Shown here: positions 1-12,045 of the stretch, piece by piece
Layout of the letters: each line of letters opens with the position of its first letter
How positions within the stretch are numbered: position 1 is the stretch's first letter
Assembly (NCBI GenBank): GCA_963989385.1
Contig: OZ022511.1
Span: forward strand, 6,696,001-6,760,000
Source of the DNA: Ctena decussata
Lineage: Eukaryota; Mollusca; Bivalvia; Lucinida; Lucinidae
DNA length: 64,000 nt
Reading direction: 5' to 3'
Notes under the pieces: generated by a model
Database searches by the model: none
Told to the model about the DNA's origin: nothing
What the model saw: only the letters and a program-made list of their open reading frames with translations
Made by a program: the position numbers and the translations under genes

Positions 1-54
1 TTAATAAATTGTCTTTGAAATCATTGAAAACTCTCTAAGCTGAAGTGGGCACAC

Positions 55-182
55 GTTCCAACGGACATAGAACGTCATGCTGACGTCTATGCGACGTCAG
101 TAAGTCATCTATGTGGCGTCATGACGTTGCACTGGCGTCTTGACGTCAATACGATATCATTTCGACGTCATGTGCCTGTTGG
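55..182. repeat. TGACGTCA-rich short repeat
   Basis: Repeated ACGTCA/TGACGTC blocks close to a GTGCCTGTTGGG end. Related pieces, with a CAGCAGGCACA-type end, are at 7050-7150, 7200-7300, 18055-18165 and 49010-49092. Confidence 0.6.
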
Positions 183-654
183 GATATAGTTTTGATGATT
201 ATTATTTGTGTTGTGAAATATAATGGTGTAAATACAAAATATTTTTGTACTCATTTTTTAGACGTTATTTTTTTAGGCTGTTGTTTGTATCTTGCAGGAT
301 TGTTTTTATAACCTTATTAACACTTAGACTATAAAAAAGAACATACGTCTTTTTGTACAGGAGCAATGTTAGTGTGGTAAGACCAATCTAGAAAGGATGA
401 TATTTTGGGCTTTCGCGCATTATAATGTTATTTTTGCATCCAGAAATAAAACACACTACCAGTATATAAAACGTAAAGGAAAAAATAAGTTATAAAAAGT
501 TGACATCTAGATTGAAACACTACACAATCTGGATCTTTTCAAATAACTTTTATCTACTATATATTTGAACTAGTAACAACTAAGAATTTCAGAACTACAA
601 CAGTGTTCCAGATAAGAAGAGGTAACACGGGATTCATTTAGGGATAATTTCCCA

Positions 655-790
655 TATTTCTCCATTGAAACATATGTTGTGACCCCTCATTATAATCGTC
701 TCGCCGAAACGATTCTTCTCAAGGTCACAACACATGTTTTGTTGAGACATAAGAAAACAATTCTCAAAATTATCCTCAATTTTCATTCTT
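655..790. repeat. TTGTGACC...GCCGA hairpin repeat
   Basis: GTTGTGACCCCTCATTATAA and CGTCTCGCCGAAACG. Relatives are at 51335-51475, 58585-58710 and 59895-60020, each with a short CTCGCCGAG-like or GCATCGGC-like hairpin. Confidence 0.5.
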
Positions 791-2317
791 ATCTGGAACT
801 TTGTTCAATATCCCTGATTGATTGTGGAACTGATTATTGTACTTATACATATCCTGCAACTTTACATTCTGTTCTTAGACATTCAGATGGTTGATATAGC
901 AGTTGAGTACTTGCTGGTATTATCTTATAAGAGCTGTACATAGAGAAATGGCTTAATAAAAGTTCAAGACTAGTTTTTCTTCCGGCTAACAAAACTGTTT
1001 TGGCTATTCCTTAAATTGTATTTTGTGACGAATAAAATGTAATTCTGGTACATACTTAATGAAATCTATGCAAACCTATCTCAGGTTTATCATTAAATAA
1101 ATACACCCCTTATATGAAGCTATGTATATGTTATTTAATGCTTTAGGAGGCTTGGGTTAGAACATAGAGCAGACTAGGCTTGAGTATTACGACAAAACTG
1201 CCATACAGACATCGATCAACTTACGAGTAAGTCAACACTGTTGAAAATTGCAAGGAACATGGCCGACATATCCAGCCTCCAGATCTGTTTGATTTTCTAT
1301 AAATATCAGTCATATATTTAAAGTGATGGGAATAATACTCAGAGGAACCACATCTGCCAATAAATTGTTTCCTCTATTTACAAAGGGGGATAACTCGTAA
1401 AGTATGCTCTGTTGCTTAAGAGAAAATCCCATTTTTTGAAAGACTCTGAAAAAAAGTCTTTGGTTAGGCACAAAAAAGTAAAACGGAAGAGAGAAACCCA
1501 TAGTTTATATTTTAAAAGCAAAAATCTGTCTATAAAAGTAAGATTTTAACAGATGCTTACATCTCGAATATTTATTTATTCAAAAGCCTCAGTCTTCAAT
1601 TCTCTTTATTTCATGTTAAAGTCTCCATAGTCCTATCAGTGGTAAAAATCGTCAAAGCACAAATCCTTATAAAATTGGTAAAGTCTTCAGAATTGATGAT
1701 AATATGTCGCTTATTGTGCTACTGGCAAAAAAGGAGGAATAAGGTATTTTGAAAAAAATGACAAGTCTTTCCGTATAAATACGGTTTTCGTTTCTGGTTC
1801 CCCGTTTGGCAATGTACTCATACAACAGCGAGACAAGAAAAGAGATCCTTGCCTTACATTGTATTTTTATCATTTATTAAACGACTGTACATTGTATTTT
1901 TATCTTCTGTACCTTGTATTGTTACCACTTGTACCTTGTATTTTTATCATGTAATGAAACTTGTGAAATCGAAAGTAGGTCATTTTAGTTGCCAACTAAA
2001 CTGACCTAGATATTTTTTCAAATCGTTTTTATGAGAAATACAAGGACGTTTTAATTTTTCAAAGCCGTCCAATTACGATCATATACAATGAAGAAACTGT
2101 AGTAAGAAGCTTGCAGCGATTATTCACGATAAAATATTTCATGTTGATAGAGCAATGGGGCCTTTAACAAATATATAGCATTTATTCCTGTTGTCAACCT
2201 ATGAGGATGAATGAAAACAGAATGTAAAGAATGTTTGTTTTATAGACTTTGCTACTTTTTTTGACAATAAACATAAAATACGTACTATTTGTTGTCTTTA
2301 GCTACTGTGTACCGGTA

Positions 2318-2465
2318 TATTCTTACAAGACGGATCAAGCCTTCCAAAAAAATCCAAAAAATCTAGATCCGTCTTAGAAACTAATCCCAAAAATCCAGAT
2401 CCATCTTACAAAACAATCCCAAAAATCCAGATCCGTCTTACAAGACGGATTTTGATTTTGGTTTG
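2318..2465 (+). repeat. Three tandem AATCCAGATCCGTCTTA units
   Basis: The block recurs about every 45 bases and closes with a GACGGATTTTGATTTTGG inverted segment. A related hairpin is at 11105-11200. Confidence 0.7.
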
Positions 2466-2586
2466 TTTTTTATGAGATAAAAAACCTTATCAAATAGCAA
2501 AACTACACAAGACTGACTTACACATTTGGGGTAGTTTTGTAAAGAGTGAAAGCCATGTCTTATAGCCAAATAAATGTTGTGTATAA

Positions 2587-2812
2587 GACGCGACACAACA
2601 AAACCAACAAAGTGGCATGAGCGCCCAGCAAAGACTCAGATCAGCCTGGGCATCCGCCCAGTCCGACCAGAGTCTTCACTCTGCGCTTAAATGGTAGTTT
2701 AGGGTCTAAGCTAAATACATGCCGAGAGCGACGACTCTGATCAGACTGGGCGTATCAGAGTCTTTCTAGGGCGCATATGCCACTTTGTACGTTTTCCCCT
2801 GTCGCGTTTCAT
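2587..2812. mobile_element. MITE-A copy 1 (degenerate)
   Basis: Begins CGACACAACAAAACCAAC and ends CCCTGTCGCG, with the internal CAGATCAGCCTGGGCATCC core. MITE-A is a hairpin of about 240 bases whose ends are TGAGCCGCGACACGA and its complement. Its centre carries CAGTCTGATCAGA-type inverted blocks. Confidence 0.75.
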
Positions 2813-2959
2813 GAACGCATGTACCTTCATCGGAGATCACTCTAAGTTTGCAGTATTCCCCGCTTCTGTCAGGGGACAGGTCATAAAGAAGATAATTTAC
2901 TTTTACAGAAAACTAATTTTTTCCTTAGAGTAGCTCCGAATGGATTGACGGATTACATG

Positions 2960-3140
2960 CAATTTTTTCCGTCCTTTTCAAAAGTGTTTCGGTCCTATCG
3001 GGTCGTCGGGAGGGCGATAATGGAAGACTGTGTGTTTATCCCGTGTATAATTGAGTGGATTGCCGTCTCCTAGGGGAATCGAACCGAGGCCGCTAGATCA
3101 GCAGGCCAGCGCTTAACCGACTAAGCTACCGGAGCTCCCA
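2960..3140 (-). repeat. tRNA-derived SINE, minus strand
   Basis: Read on the minus strand: GGTAGCTTAGTCGGTTAAGC (A-box region) and CGGTTCGATTCCC (B box), then a body with CTTCCATTATCGCC. The part corresponding to an anticodon loop has about 9 bases, so it is a SINE head rather than a working tRNA. Confidence 0.7.
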
Positions 3141-4077
3141 GCTCCCAATGTAGAAGTGGAACCAAAAACAGTCTATTATAGTTGTCTCCCTTGTAAAACT
3201 TGTCACCAAGTCTTGGGATTTTTTTGAACGCAAGAGCGCATCCATCCGATACCAAAATGTCTTACATATACCGTATTGTGGGTCATTTGTGCGGGTGTTC
3301 ATTTTTGCGGGTTTCATCCCAAAAGGTATTAGAAAATATCCTGCGTTTTTTATTTCTACAGATTTCAAATACCCACCATTACCAAAATAAATACGAATAA
3401 ATGAATGAGACAAACACGGTCAAATATAAGGGAACAAGTAAATTCTATCATTAGTCCGAAGTCCAGGAAATGAGCGCCCAGCCTCATATGATCTGACAGG
3501 CAGAGTGCAACCTATAGAACAGAAGAATTTTTATATCTAGAAAAACATCGGCGTCCGTGATTCTGTACGTATCCAGAAGACTGTCTGGCTTAATTAATTT
3601 TTCACTAAATTTCCCATTTTACTCATTTTCCATTCTAATTATAATAATTGCGCCTGCAGATCATTCTAGGATGAGCTCCTAGATGAACAAATCAGAAGAA
3701 AGCTTCTGCATTGCCGACTCTGGTCGGCCAAATCGTTAGCTTTGACCAGTGACCAACGTGGATGACCTAACAATTTATGATAGTAAGAAATGCTCAAAAG
3801 TGTGTTTCGAAAGTATCGACGTCGTCGCCTTGTGCGTTTCAGAGACGTTACGCTTTTTTACTGACGTCATTTCAGTAAATGATACGAAACTGCCTAATCT
3901 TTCAATGTTATCAATTTCAAGCATTTTGCCGGAAAATGGTAAACAGTGTCACGAGTGAGCGGATCACCAGCCATCAATGAAAAGTGGAAGTTTTTAAATC
4001 CCCTCAGTATATAAAGAGCAGTGTTGTATAATGTGATATGTACCAGTCCATTTGCTCTACAAGACCACAGATTTTAT

Positions 4078-4330
4078 TACCCCTGGCCCCGAGGTTATAA
4101 AACTTTTTTCGTGCTCAACTCAGCTGAGCATGAAATTTTCTCTGCTGACAAATATGAAAATGCCAACTAATGTTGGCATTTTCATATTCATAAGCAGAGA
4201 AAATTACATACTCAGCCAAACTGGGCAAGAAAACAACTGTACTTATCAGTAATTTGCTATTTATTAGCAGGCAAAATTTCATGCTCAACTCAGCTGAGCA
4301 TGAAAAAAGTTTTATAACCTTGGGGCCTGG
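4078..4330. mobile_element. MITE-H, long hairpin
   Basis: CCTGGCCCCGAGGTTATAAA at the left pairs with the right end TTTATAACCTTGGGGCCTGG. An inner pair (CTCAACTCAGCTGAGCATGA) occurs on both arms, and a central perfect hairpin of AATATGAAAATGCCAAC is at about 4151-4188. Confidence 0.85.
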
Positions 4331-4414
4331 TGAGTGCGCAATCCCGTAAGCTTCTGGAAATAGTTAGCTGAAATGCAGCAATGTTACTCGTCTCATATGT
4401 ATGTAGCGCATATT

Positions 4415-4764
4415 GAGGATCTTACATGAGTGCTCATGTATTACTGAATTTATTAAACGAGTTGGGGAAAAAGATAAGATGCGAGGCTTTGCCGAGCATC
4501 TTATCGGTTTTCCCCAACGAGTTTAACAAATTTAATAATACAGGAGCACGAATGCAAGATTCTATTTATCATATGACACTAAAAGCGCATTTTATTAGCA
4601 AAATTTGCACTAAAACGTCACGATTTCGCCATTAGAAAACGCGACGTTTTTATGGACGTCAACGCATAACGTTACGACGTAATTTGCATATTTAATCCAC
4701 TAGTGGATTATCGTTTTTAATGCATGGCTTTATTACACTCTCAGAAGCGACGTCATATGATAAA
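4415..4764. mobile_element. MITE-F copy 1 (350 bases)
   Basis: Starts GAGGATCTTACATGAGTGCTC and ends CGACGTCATATGATAAA. It contains a hairpin, AAACGAGTTGGGG with GATAAGATG, around a GCTTTGC loop. Copy 2 at 62048 has exactly the same length and is nearly identical. Confidence 0.85.
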
Positions 4765-5029
4765 GTAATGTACAATATTTGCTTTGGCTGCTTTGGAGTA
4801 AAAGAATTGGTAGAGTTATCATACCCCTCGCCCCCGTCCCACCTCACCTCCCCCTCCATCCTACGAAATTTCGGTTTGGCCACATTCTTGATTTTGTAGA
4901 TTTTGTAAGAACTCCACCAGTTCATATTTTACAAAGCTGACAGTTTTGAGAATGGAATAAAGCGTTGACCAGGGACAGCCAAGGCATTCAGGGTTGGCGG
5001 TTTCGTTTTTGTTGTAGCTTTAAGGGGAG

Positions 5030-5240
5030 TGGATACACGGATGCAACTTTAAGGAGAAGCAACTCAGTCATTTTTATTTTGCCTTTCATCTCATCTTTTA
5101 AGAAACAGCAAATTCTTTCTATTAAGAGAGGATCCCATTTTGAAGGAGTTTAGTCGTCCAGGAAAGTAAACAGGTAGACACAAAAGTTGATTTTCTTTGC
5201 AAAACATGGTGAAAAACCATGAAGGTGAACCCATTTACAT
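5030..5240. repeat. GGGGAAGCAACTC-family repeat
   Basis: AAGGAGAAGCAACTCAG, AGGAAAGTAAACAGG and AAAACATGGTGAAA blocks in the family order. Confidence 0.5.
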
Positions 5241-5504
5241 TTACCTAAAAATGATTATTATAATAGGAAACCCGAATATTTTAGATGCCATTGCGACGGA
5301 GCTGTTGACGTTTCACTACATGTTTCGATCTGCGAAGCTCGTGCACTGTACGCCCTTGCTGATGGGAATCAATAATGAAATCTATATATCCATAACGTTT
5401 TTGTCCTTCTTTAGAATATTTTTTTCTCTTAAATAATGTATTTGCTATGGTGGGACTGGTTGCAGAAATTACACGGGCTTAGGTAGTTGCTACGTTTAAA
5501 ATTA

Positions 5505-5702
5505 ATTTGTATCTTCTCAGGGGAAGCAACTTCGCCTGTTTCGTATTGCCTCTCTTCTCAGTTGTGATCAACTCTTCAAAGGAAGACCATTTTCGGATCT
5601 TTTTTATGTTCAGGAAAGTAAACAGGAAGTCACGAAAGTTGTTCCCCTCTGTAAACTTGGGGGAAAGAACAATACACCTTAATAAAGGGGTAGACCATGT
5701 GT
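5505..5702. repeat. GGGGAAGCAACTC-family repeat
   Basis: CTCAGGGGAAGCAACTTCG, AAGTAAACAGGAAGTCACG and GTTCCCCTCTGTAAA blocks. Confidence 0.55.
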
Positions 5703-5946
5703 GAAAATTTTCTAAATATAGTAGCAGCTTTCACTGGAGGGATCGCAGTAGGACAATAACACAATACATCTTTTATTGTCAAATTTTATTTCAAAATAAC
5801 AAAACACTTTCATAAATACATAAATGTGAATTCCATTTTGTTTTTAGACATTCTCATAAGGTTGATGACAGGAATACTTGCTTATTTTTCCTCCAAGGCC
5901 AATTCAAATCTACTCGATCATTTCCGTAATTTTGCGTCAGTTCAAC

Positions 5947-6193
5947 TTAACTCTTTCGGCGCCAAATTTTTCAGACGACAAATTTTCGTCTGCTCAAATC
6001 ATCAGACGACAGATTTGTAATTGGAAATTTTAACAATCTAAAGACATTTTTCATAAAATCAGGCTTTTTAAGTTCATATTTGAATGGCAAACAGTGTAGA
6101 TCCTGATCAGACGGCTCTTTTAAGAGCCGGCTGATCTGGATATACGCTGTTTGCAATGTCGCATTTTTGCGACTTTGGCGCCGAAAGAGTTAA
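5947..6193. mobile_element. MITE-C, piggyBac-like ends
   Basis: TTAACTCTTTCGGCGCCAAA at the left and its exact complement at the right. The TTAA at both ends fits a piggyBac-type target. It has an internal hairpin, CTCTTTTAAGAG, and GCAAACAG-type blocks shared with MITE-B and MITE-D. Confidence 0.82.
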
Positions 6194-7049
6194 ATGTATC
6201 CAAAGCGAAGTGTTGTTCGATTGATATTGAACATAAATTCCCGAAATTTAGTGTTTGTTGCTTTCTAAAATTACTGTTTAATTAAAACCAATAACTCATA
6301 TCCACTATAAACATTTCAGAACATATTGGTGCCATCATGCGACGCATATACTTTAGCGAACTGTACATGTTCGTGACAACCTGTGCATATCTGACATAGA
6401 CACAGTGCTCCATATAAAAACGACTAACAGGGATAATTTATGGAAAGTTGTCCTTATTTTTCCATAAAAGGGTATGTTGTGACACATCATATGCTGTCAT
6501 TGAGAAATAAGAAAAACTATCTTTGAATTATTCCCAAAAGTCCATCTTATTTTGACCTCCGGGACAATTTGCATTAATCCGTAGCGATGTGGTCGATCTC
6601 AAATTTCCGTCGATTAACGATTACGGAAATTACCGAGTAGATAGAACGACTGTAGTGTAGATGAGCAAACCACCTCGCAGTTCTACTTTGACACACATGT
6701 ACGTATGATGGAAAGCTAAGTACTCGACTGTCAAAACAACAATCCGAATGTTTAAATACAAACTGCAACGGTGCTAGGTGCAAAATGTCACAACAAATAA
6801 GCATATGGCCCTATTTTTAAAATTGTACGGATTTTTTTTTAGAATTCTGCCATATTATATCAATTATAGCAATACCAAAACATTGTATTTTATCCTATCC
6901 TTTTATCTCTTTTTGAAAAATATAGTAATAAATCTTTGAGCAGGGAATTCTATGCACAAATTATATTTCGGATCTATTTCCTTTGTTTCAAGTTAATTGA
7001 TAGTCTACGTTCAAAAATTCAGCCTGCCACAAGTTAAGCATCGTTAATG

Positions 7050-7300
7050 TCCCCAGCAGGCACAAAACTTTGAATCACTGTTGCTTCAACGTCATGACGT
7101 TGAATCACCGTTGATCAACGTTGTTTCACGCTTGTGAGCATGCTTGATTAGATTATCTGCAGATTTGTACCCTGTCAAGTTTCAATTCAGCCTGGCACAA
7201 GTTGTTCCCACCAGGCACACAACCTTGAAACACCGTTGATTCAACGTCATGACGTTGAATCACCGTTGATCCAACGTTGTTTCAAGTCCGTGAGCATGCT
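7050..7300. repeat. Two tandem AACGTTGA/TGACGT repeats
   Basis: Both halves start with CCAGCAGGCACA-like or CCACCAGGCACAC sequence. They contain CAACGTCATGACGTTGAATC and end at GTGAGCATGCT. The two copies are about 155 bases apart. Confidence 0.7.
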
Positions 7301-7381
7301 GGGCTATATTTTATTATCGGCTCATTTGCACCCTGTCAGAATTTGCATTTATTGCAACTTACCATCAGAAAGTATGATAAT

Positions 7382-7618
7382 TGAGCCGCGACAACAGAAA
7401 ACTAACAAATTGGTTGTGCGCCCAGCGCAGACTCAGATCAGCCTGGGCATCCACCCAGTCTGATCAGAGTCTTTGCTGTCCGCATGGAGGTAGCTTAGAC
7501 CTTTAGCTACCCTTTAAGTACTTAGCGAAGACTCTGATCAGACTGGGCGGATGTCCAGGCTGATCTGAGTCTCGCTGGGAGCACATGCCACTTGTTGGTT
7601 TTCTCGTGTCGCGGCTCA
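7382..7618. mobile_element. MITE-A copy 2
   Basis: TGAGCCGCGACAACAG at the left and CTCGTGTCGCGGCTCA at the right. The two halves can pair along almost the full length. Confidence 0.88.
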
Positions 7619-8804
7619 TATATAGATGGCATGCTGGGTGGTGCCGCTGAAAAAATAATGCCTGACTCATACATACAGGGGGGAAGGGCGGGGCGGGGGA
7701 ACATACTTGATGCTTCACTCCTGTTTACATGTGTTTCTTCAAGAGTTAGAACTGTGTACTGTGCTCTAGAATTGATTTAAAAACTAGAAAAAAATGAAAT
7801 AACAACAACAACTATGTTTTAGAAAAATGCTATGTACACCATCAGAATTATAACATGCATGCCAATCATTAAAAGTGCATTAGTGTATATGAAACTGTTG
7901 TTCAATGTACAACCCAAGCGTTTTTACCATTGGGAGTACTAAGAAGATTTAAAAACTCCGCCATTTTTATGCTGTGAATTACTTTAACAGGGCGGACATG
8001 TCAGCCTACATGTACCAATGCGCTGGCTGAATTGCGTCTTCTCTGTTCGTACACTCCTTACAAATGGAATATACTTCATTCGCCCATTTATGCATAGTGC
8101 ACTGTTCTATCCTTATACATTGAATCAGTCCATTTGTCAATTAAGGGGTTTATCTTAAACATTTTTTTTGCTTTTTATGAGAATTACCCATTTTTCTTAT
8201 AGTGTCGACTATGATTTTGTGGCGTAGTTTGGCAATGCCCCTTTTATATTAAACTGGAAATAAATGGAGTAAACGTTGCTTGCACACATGGCAAATGAAT
8301 GGCAGGTCAAATGTTAAAAAAGTATATTGAAATTGAATTGCAACAATTTTATTTACACCAGTGGACTATATTGTTTCTCTTAGTAAGCTTGTTATAAATC
8401 TGACGAATCTAAAATGAAACCCTTGAACGCTGCCTTCTGCTACTGAAACCGTATCATAAAATGGCGAATGTAAAACGAACAAACACTTTTCAGCCAGCGA
8501 ATACCAAAACCAGCCCAGCATCCGTTCGTATGATCACTCTTAAACCGATCCCCAAAATAAGAAATTGTATTTTAAAAGCAAACAGAAAGTGCCCTGACCA
8601 GGTCTTGGCATACCGCAGGCTGATCCGGATCATTGCGAGTATCATATTGCCTGTTTGTTTGTCGGTGTCTTGGCCAAAATGGCAAATTTCGATAGTGTAA
8701 AAGATGAAAAAAAAATTGTATGTCTGTTCCAAAACGCTGAAGTTATGTTTCTTGGTTTACATGTTATCTTTAATTAAACGTCTGTGATACGGTTTATGAT
8801 AAAC

Positions 8805-9035
8805 AGGTTCTCTTTCAGGGGAAACAACTCAGCAGTTTACATTTTTACCTCCTTTTGAAATGGGGTCAACTCTTAAAGGAAAGAATTTGCTCCTTGCGGA
8901 GCAAATTCTTTCCTTTAAGCTTAGAACCCTTTTTGGAAGGGTTGCGTCATTTGAAGAAGCAAACAGGAATTCACAAAAGTTGTTTCCCTTTGTAAAAATG
9001 GCAGAAAAACATGATGGAGGTGTATCCATCCACCT
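8805..9035. repeat. GGGGAAACAACTC-type hairpin repeat
   Basis: Contains a near-perfect hairpin, TTAAAGGAAAGAATTTGCTC and complement (8873-8920), then GAAGCAAACAGGAATTCAC. Relatives: 5030-5240, 5505-5702, 16280-16440 (hairpin core), 57975-58175 and 62530-62960. Confidence 0.65.
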
Positions 9036-9984
9036 TTAAATGCCCATCAGTCTTAGTACATTGTAATTGTGATAATTTCGACCTCAATTCTGTCAAGTTT
9101 TTTCCTGTTTTACCAGCTGTGAGAATTTCGAAGTTAACTGGAATAGGTTATTCTGTCCTGTTCTTTCCGTATCTGGCAGCATTCCGGTGTAATCTGAAAA
9201 AACAATGTACAAACAATAAAATCGGTATGCTCTCAAAAGAAATCCCAGTGTTCGATTGCACTGCATGTTTTTTTACATGTGCCTTCTGCAATGACCCCAA
9301 AACTACCTGTGAACAAACAGTGGTTATTAATGTGCGACCGGGTACCGGCTTTTAGAACTACTTTTCAAAGCTTTATCCTTCCACTGCAGTTGCAGCTATA
9401 AATACCGTCAGAATTGCCTTTTATGATCATGAGAAAACAACAGACACTGAACAACAAACTGTCAAACCTATAACGAACTTATATAGGTGTGTATTTTGGG
9501 CATGTGAACATGAATGATTTTACGAATTTGTACATTTTATGCGGGACTGACTTGCCTTTCCTCACACACGTTTTGCAATGTGCAGTAAAATCGTTTTACA
9601 TACTTTCTTCGAGACATAGATCGTCGGGACCAGTACCCGTACAATGATTGTAAAGACATGGTGCGGGTTCTATACGCGAGTAGATCATTTTTATTATTAT
9701 AAACCTTGCTCCTTTCAAAAACAACGATTCAATTGTCATGTATTCATTCATGCTACCATTATGTACAGGCCCTCGGAAGGACCCTTGAAAACATAAAAAC
9801 AGATGGAAATATTCTTTAAATGCAAGACATACGAATGTAATATACAGTTTATTGAATCGTCCCTGGGATTCATAAACCTCAGGAGGTTTAAAGATCCGGT
9901 AAACAAACTCGTCCTTCGGACTCGTTTCTTTATCGGATTATTAAACGTCCCTCGGTTTATAAATCCCATATCTTAAATGGGGCG

Positions 9985-10214
9985 ATTTATAAACCCTATA
10001 TCATAAAAATCATATCGTGTAGCAACATTTTTGCGCGTACATGTAACGTCACTGACAGTGACCGTGTCAACATTGTGTTTTCTTTTTGTGATAATGTTCA
10101 TTTTGAAAGCGACACAATCCCATTTTAAAGGGTCATATGATAAACAGAATTTACCACTCATGGTCATTTCATATGAAATTTATGAAACGAGCCAAAATTT
10201 CGTATGAGATCCTC
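9985..10214 (-). repeat. Element G, minus orientation
   Basis: Its reverse complement shares TTTCATAAATTTCATATGA, TTCAAAATGAACA and TGTTGACACGG with 18511-18790. The start AGAGGATCT also resembles MITE-F, so the two families may be related. Confidence 0.6.
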
Positions 10215-10287
10215 TAGTTATCAGAACCTGGAGCCAAGGGACTTTAGCGAGGAAGTGGCATGAAGTTGGTTATAGAAATAAAATGCT

Positions 10288-10515
10288 GCAACACGAGAAA
10301 ACAGATTGGCATGTACGCCACGCGAAGACTCGGGTCAGCCTGGGAATCCATTCAGTCTGATCAGAATATTCGTTTTGCGCTAAAAGGGTAGCTAAGGGTC
10401 TTAGTTATCTTCATGCGGACAGAGAAGACCCTAATCAGACTGGGCGAATGCCCAGGCTGATCTGAGTCTTCGCTGACGCACATGCCATTATGTTGGTATT
10501 GTCGTGTCGCGGCTC
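10288..10515. mobile_element. MITE-A copy 3, next to the host stop codon
   Basis: The left end has lost GAGCC and starts GCAACACGAGAAAAC; the right end is GTCGTGTCGCGGCTC. Both sides are flanked by AAATGCT, a likely target duplication. It lies in the 3' untranslated part of the EB gene's last exon. Confidence 0.85.
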
Positions 10516-10529
10516 AAATGCTTACCATT

Positions 10530-10615
10530 TTAGAAGATGTGGAGCAGCAAAAGAACGCTAATGCAAATAGCTATTCCATTCGCTGCCATCCTCACACTGC
10601 CATTATCGCACGGAG
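10530..10615 (-). CDS. Exon 10: terminal exon with GPI-anchor-like tail
   Basis: Coding part of the last exon: 86 bases, acceptor TTTTCAG, stop TAA. The translation is APCDNGSVRMAANG followed by a hydrophobic run (IAICISVLLLL, then HIF) that reaches the very C-terminus. Small residues (N-G-S or A-A-N-G) just before a 12-15 residue hydrophobic tail, with no cytoplasmic segment after it, is the usual shape of a GPI-attachment signal. A short single-pass membrane anchor is the alternative. MITE-A copy 3 begins 13 bases after the stop and so falls in the 3' UTR. The nearest minus-strand AATAAA seen is near 9849; the polyadenylation site is not resolved. Confidence 0.72.
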
Positions 10616-10763
10616 CTGAAAATATATAATCACACATTTACTGGTAACCTGGCTTCAGTCGAATCTGTATGTTACTCTGGTGGTCAGATTCTACGTTCCT
10701 TTGCAGGGGATATATTGAACATAGGGTCTGAAGCCAGACTAATTTACTGGATGTATGTAAAAT

Positions 10764-10979
10764 AGGGTCAAGTCAGGTAAATTCGGACAGCAGGTAAATT
10801 CGGACATATCATTGCAAACAGTAAAAATCCAGATGAGACGGCTCTTTATGAGCCGTCTCATCAGAATTTTCACTGTTTGCCCGGTTATTTCTGTTTTAAT
10901 TCCCAACAACTGACATATAAAGGAAACAATGCCAGTGTCCGAATTTACCTGCTGTCCGAAATTAGCTGACTTGACCCTA
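10764..10979. mobile_element. MITE-B copy 1 (TA-flanked)
   Basis: Inverted ends GGGTCAAGTCAGG and CTGACTTGACCC, with TA on both sides as in Tc1/mariner insertions. The centre is a strong hairpin, ATGAGACGGCTC against GAGCCGTCTCAT. Confidence 0.85.
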
Positions 10980-11104
10980 CTCAGCTACAAAAGAAATGCA
11001 AACCCGTTAACATAATTATTCGGCTGTCAAACGTTTTTATTTCTTTTTATTTATCTATTTTTTATTTCATCTCAAAAATGACCCCAAATCAGTCATAATT
11101 TTTT

Positions 11105-11200
11105 GCTATCAGATGGATTTTTGGACTTTTCCCAAAATCTATATCCGTCTTAAAAGACGGATCTAGATTTTTTGGATTGGTTTGAAAGCGAAAATTCCCC
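11105..11200. repeat. Hairpin related to 2318-2465
   Basis: AAAATCTATATCCGTCTTAA pairs with AAGACGGATCTAGATTTTTT. Confidence 0.65.
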
Positions 11201-11511
11201 GTCTTATAAACGCAGAAATGCGGTAAGATATAATTCTATTCGTCTAGTGCTTTATTATTCTAAGTAGCATGGATGTTCTGTTACTTGCAGCATGGTTAAC
11301 TCGGTGGTCAGTCAAAGGAAGTTCTTTTGCCACTAAGAAGTTCCGGTTCCCCTATTTACGGTGACAGGAGCAAATAATTTTTCTCTAAATGCGCAAAGAG
11401 AGAAATGATAAGCTCCTGACGGTGACTTATAAGTGGCATCATTAATTTTCATCGACCCCATACGCTGAAAAAATCAGGAAAAACATACTAAATGTACGAA
11501 ACTTAACCCAT

Positions 11512-11729
11512 TCCATGCGGGATTCCGCTTTAGGGGTATCTGGGCCAAACAGTTTGGTTCCTGATCAGGCCCTACAAACGTGGGGCTTGATCTGAGATCC
11601 TAACTGTTTGCTGCCTAGACATCATTTCTGCAAGAGTTGGCTAGACCAATATTGTCAAAGTATTCTTGATTTGATGCAGACGACAATTTTAGCAGACGAC
11701 AAAAAATACCCAGACTGCAATGGGTCAAA
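11512..11729. mobile_element. MITE-D copy 1
   Basis: Starts TTAACCCATTCCATGCGGG and ends CTGCAATGGGTCAA. It contains GTTTGGTTCCTGATCAGG and TTTGCTGCCTAGACATCATT. The right TTAA has mutated to TCAA. Confidence 0.78.
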
Positions 11730-12045
11730 CAGATCTGCATTTCACTCCTCTTCGAATTAGAGAGGACAGGGACGGACTGAGTGCCAGGAAGTGCTAGTTA
11801 TGGTTCCGTCTCTTGAGCCTTCTTGGAGAATATCTGTATGGGAATTGGACAGGTAAAAAACTGTGCACTGATTTTCCTAAAAAAAGTAACTCTCAGAATT
11901 TCGTCTGAACTTCATAATGTGAGCGCTTTAGTAACCCTCTTCTCCGGTCTTTCGGATGAGACTTTAAAGGTTGTGTATCCGCATGGTCTATGTGTAACAC
12001 TCACTCACTCACTCACTCACAAAAAAGCAAGATGCTACTTCGAAT

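Larger units (their letters stand above)
183..4077. other. Flank without a supported gene
   Basis: Apart from the repeats listed separately, this AT-rich stretch shows no ORF with recognisable domains, no splice-consistent cysteine-rich exon, and no RNA gene. Confidence 0.6.

Noticed and set aside
8461..8732. Overlapping 79- and 80-codon ORFs on both strands
   Set aside because: Mutual antisense shadows without motifs or splice signals.
9011..9355. 114-codon plus-strand ORF with several cysteines
   Set aside because: It begins inside a GGGGAAGCAACTC-family repeat, has no repeated cysteine spacing and no splice partner.
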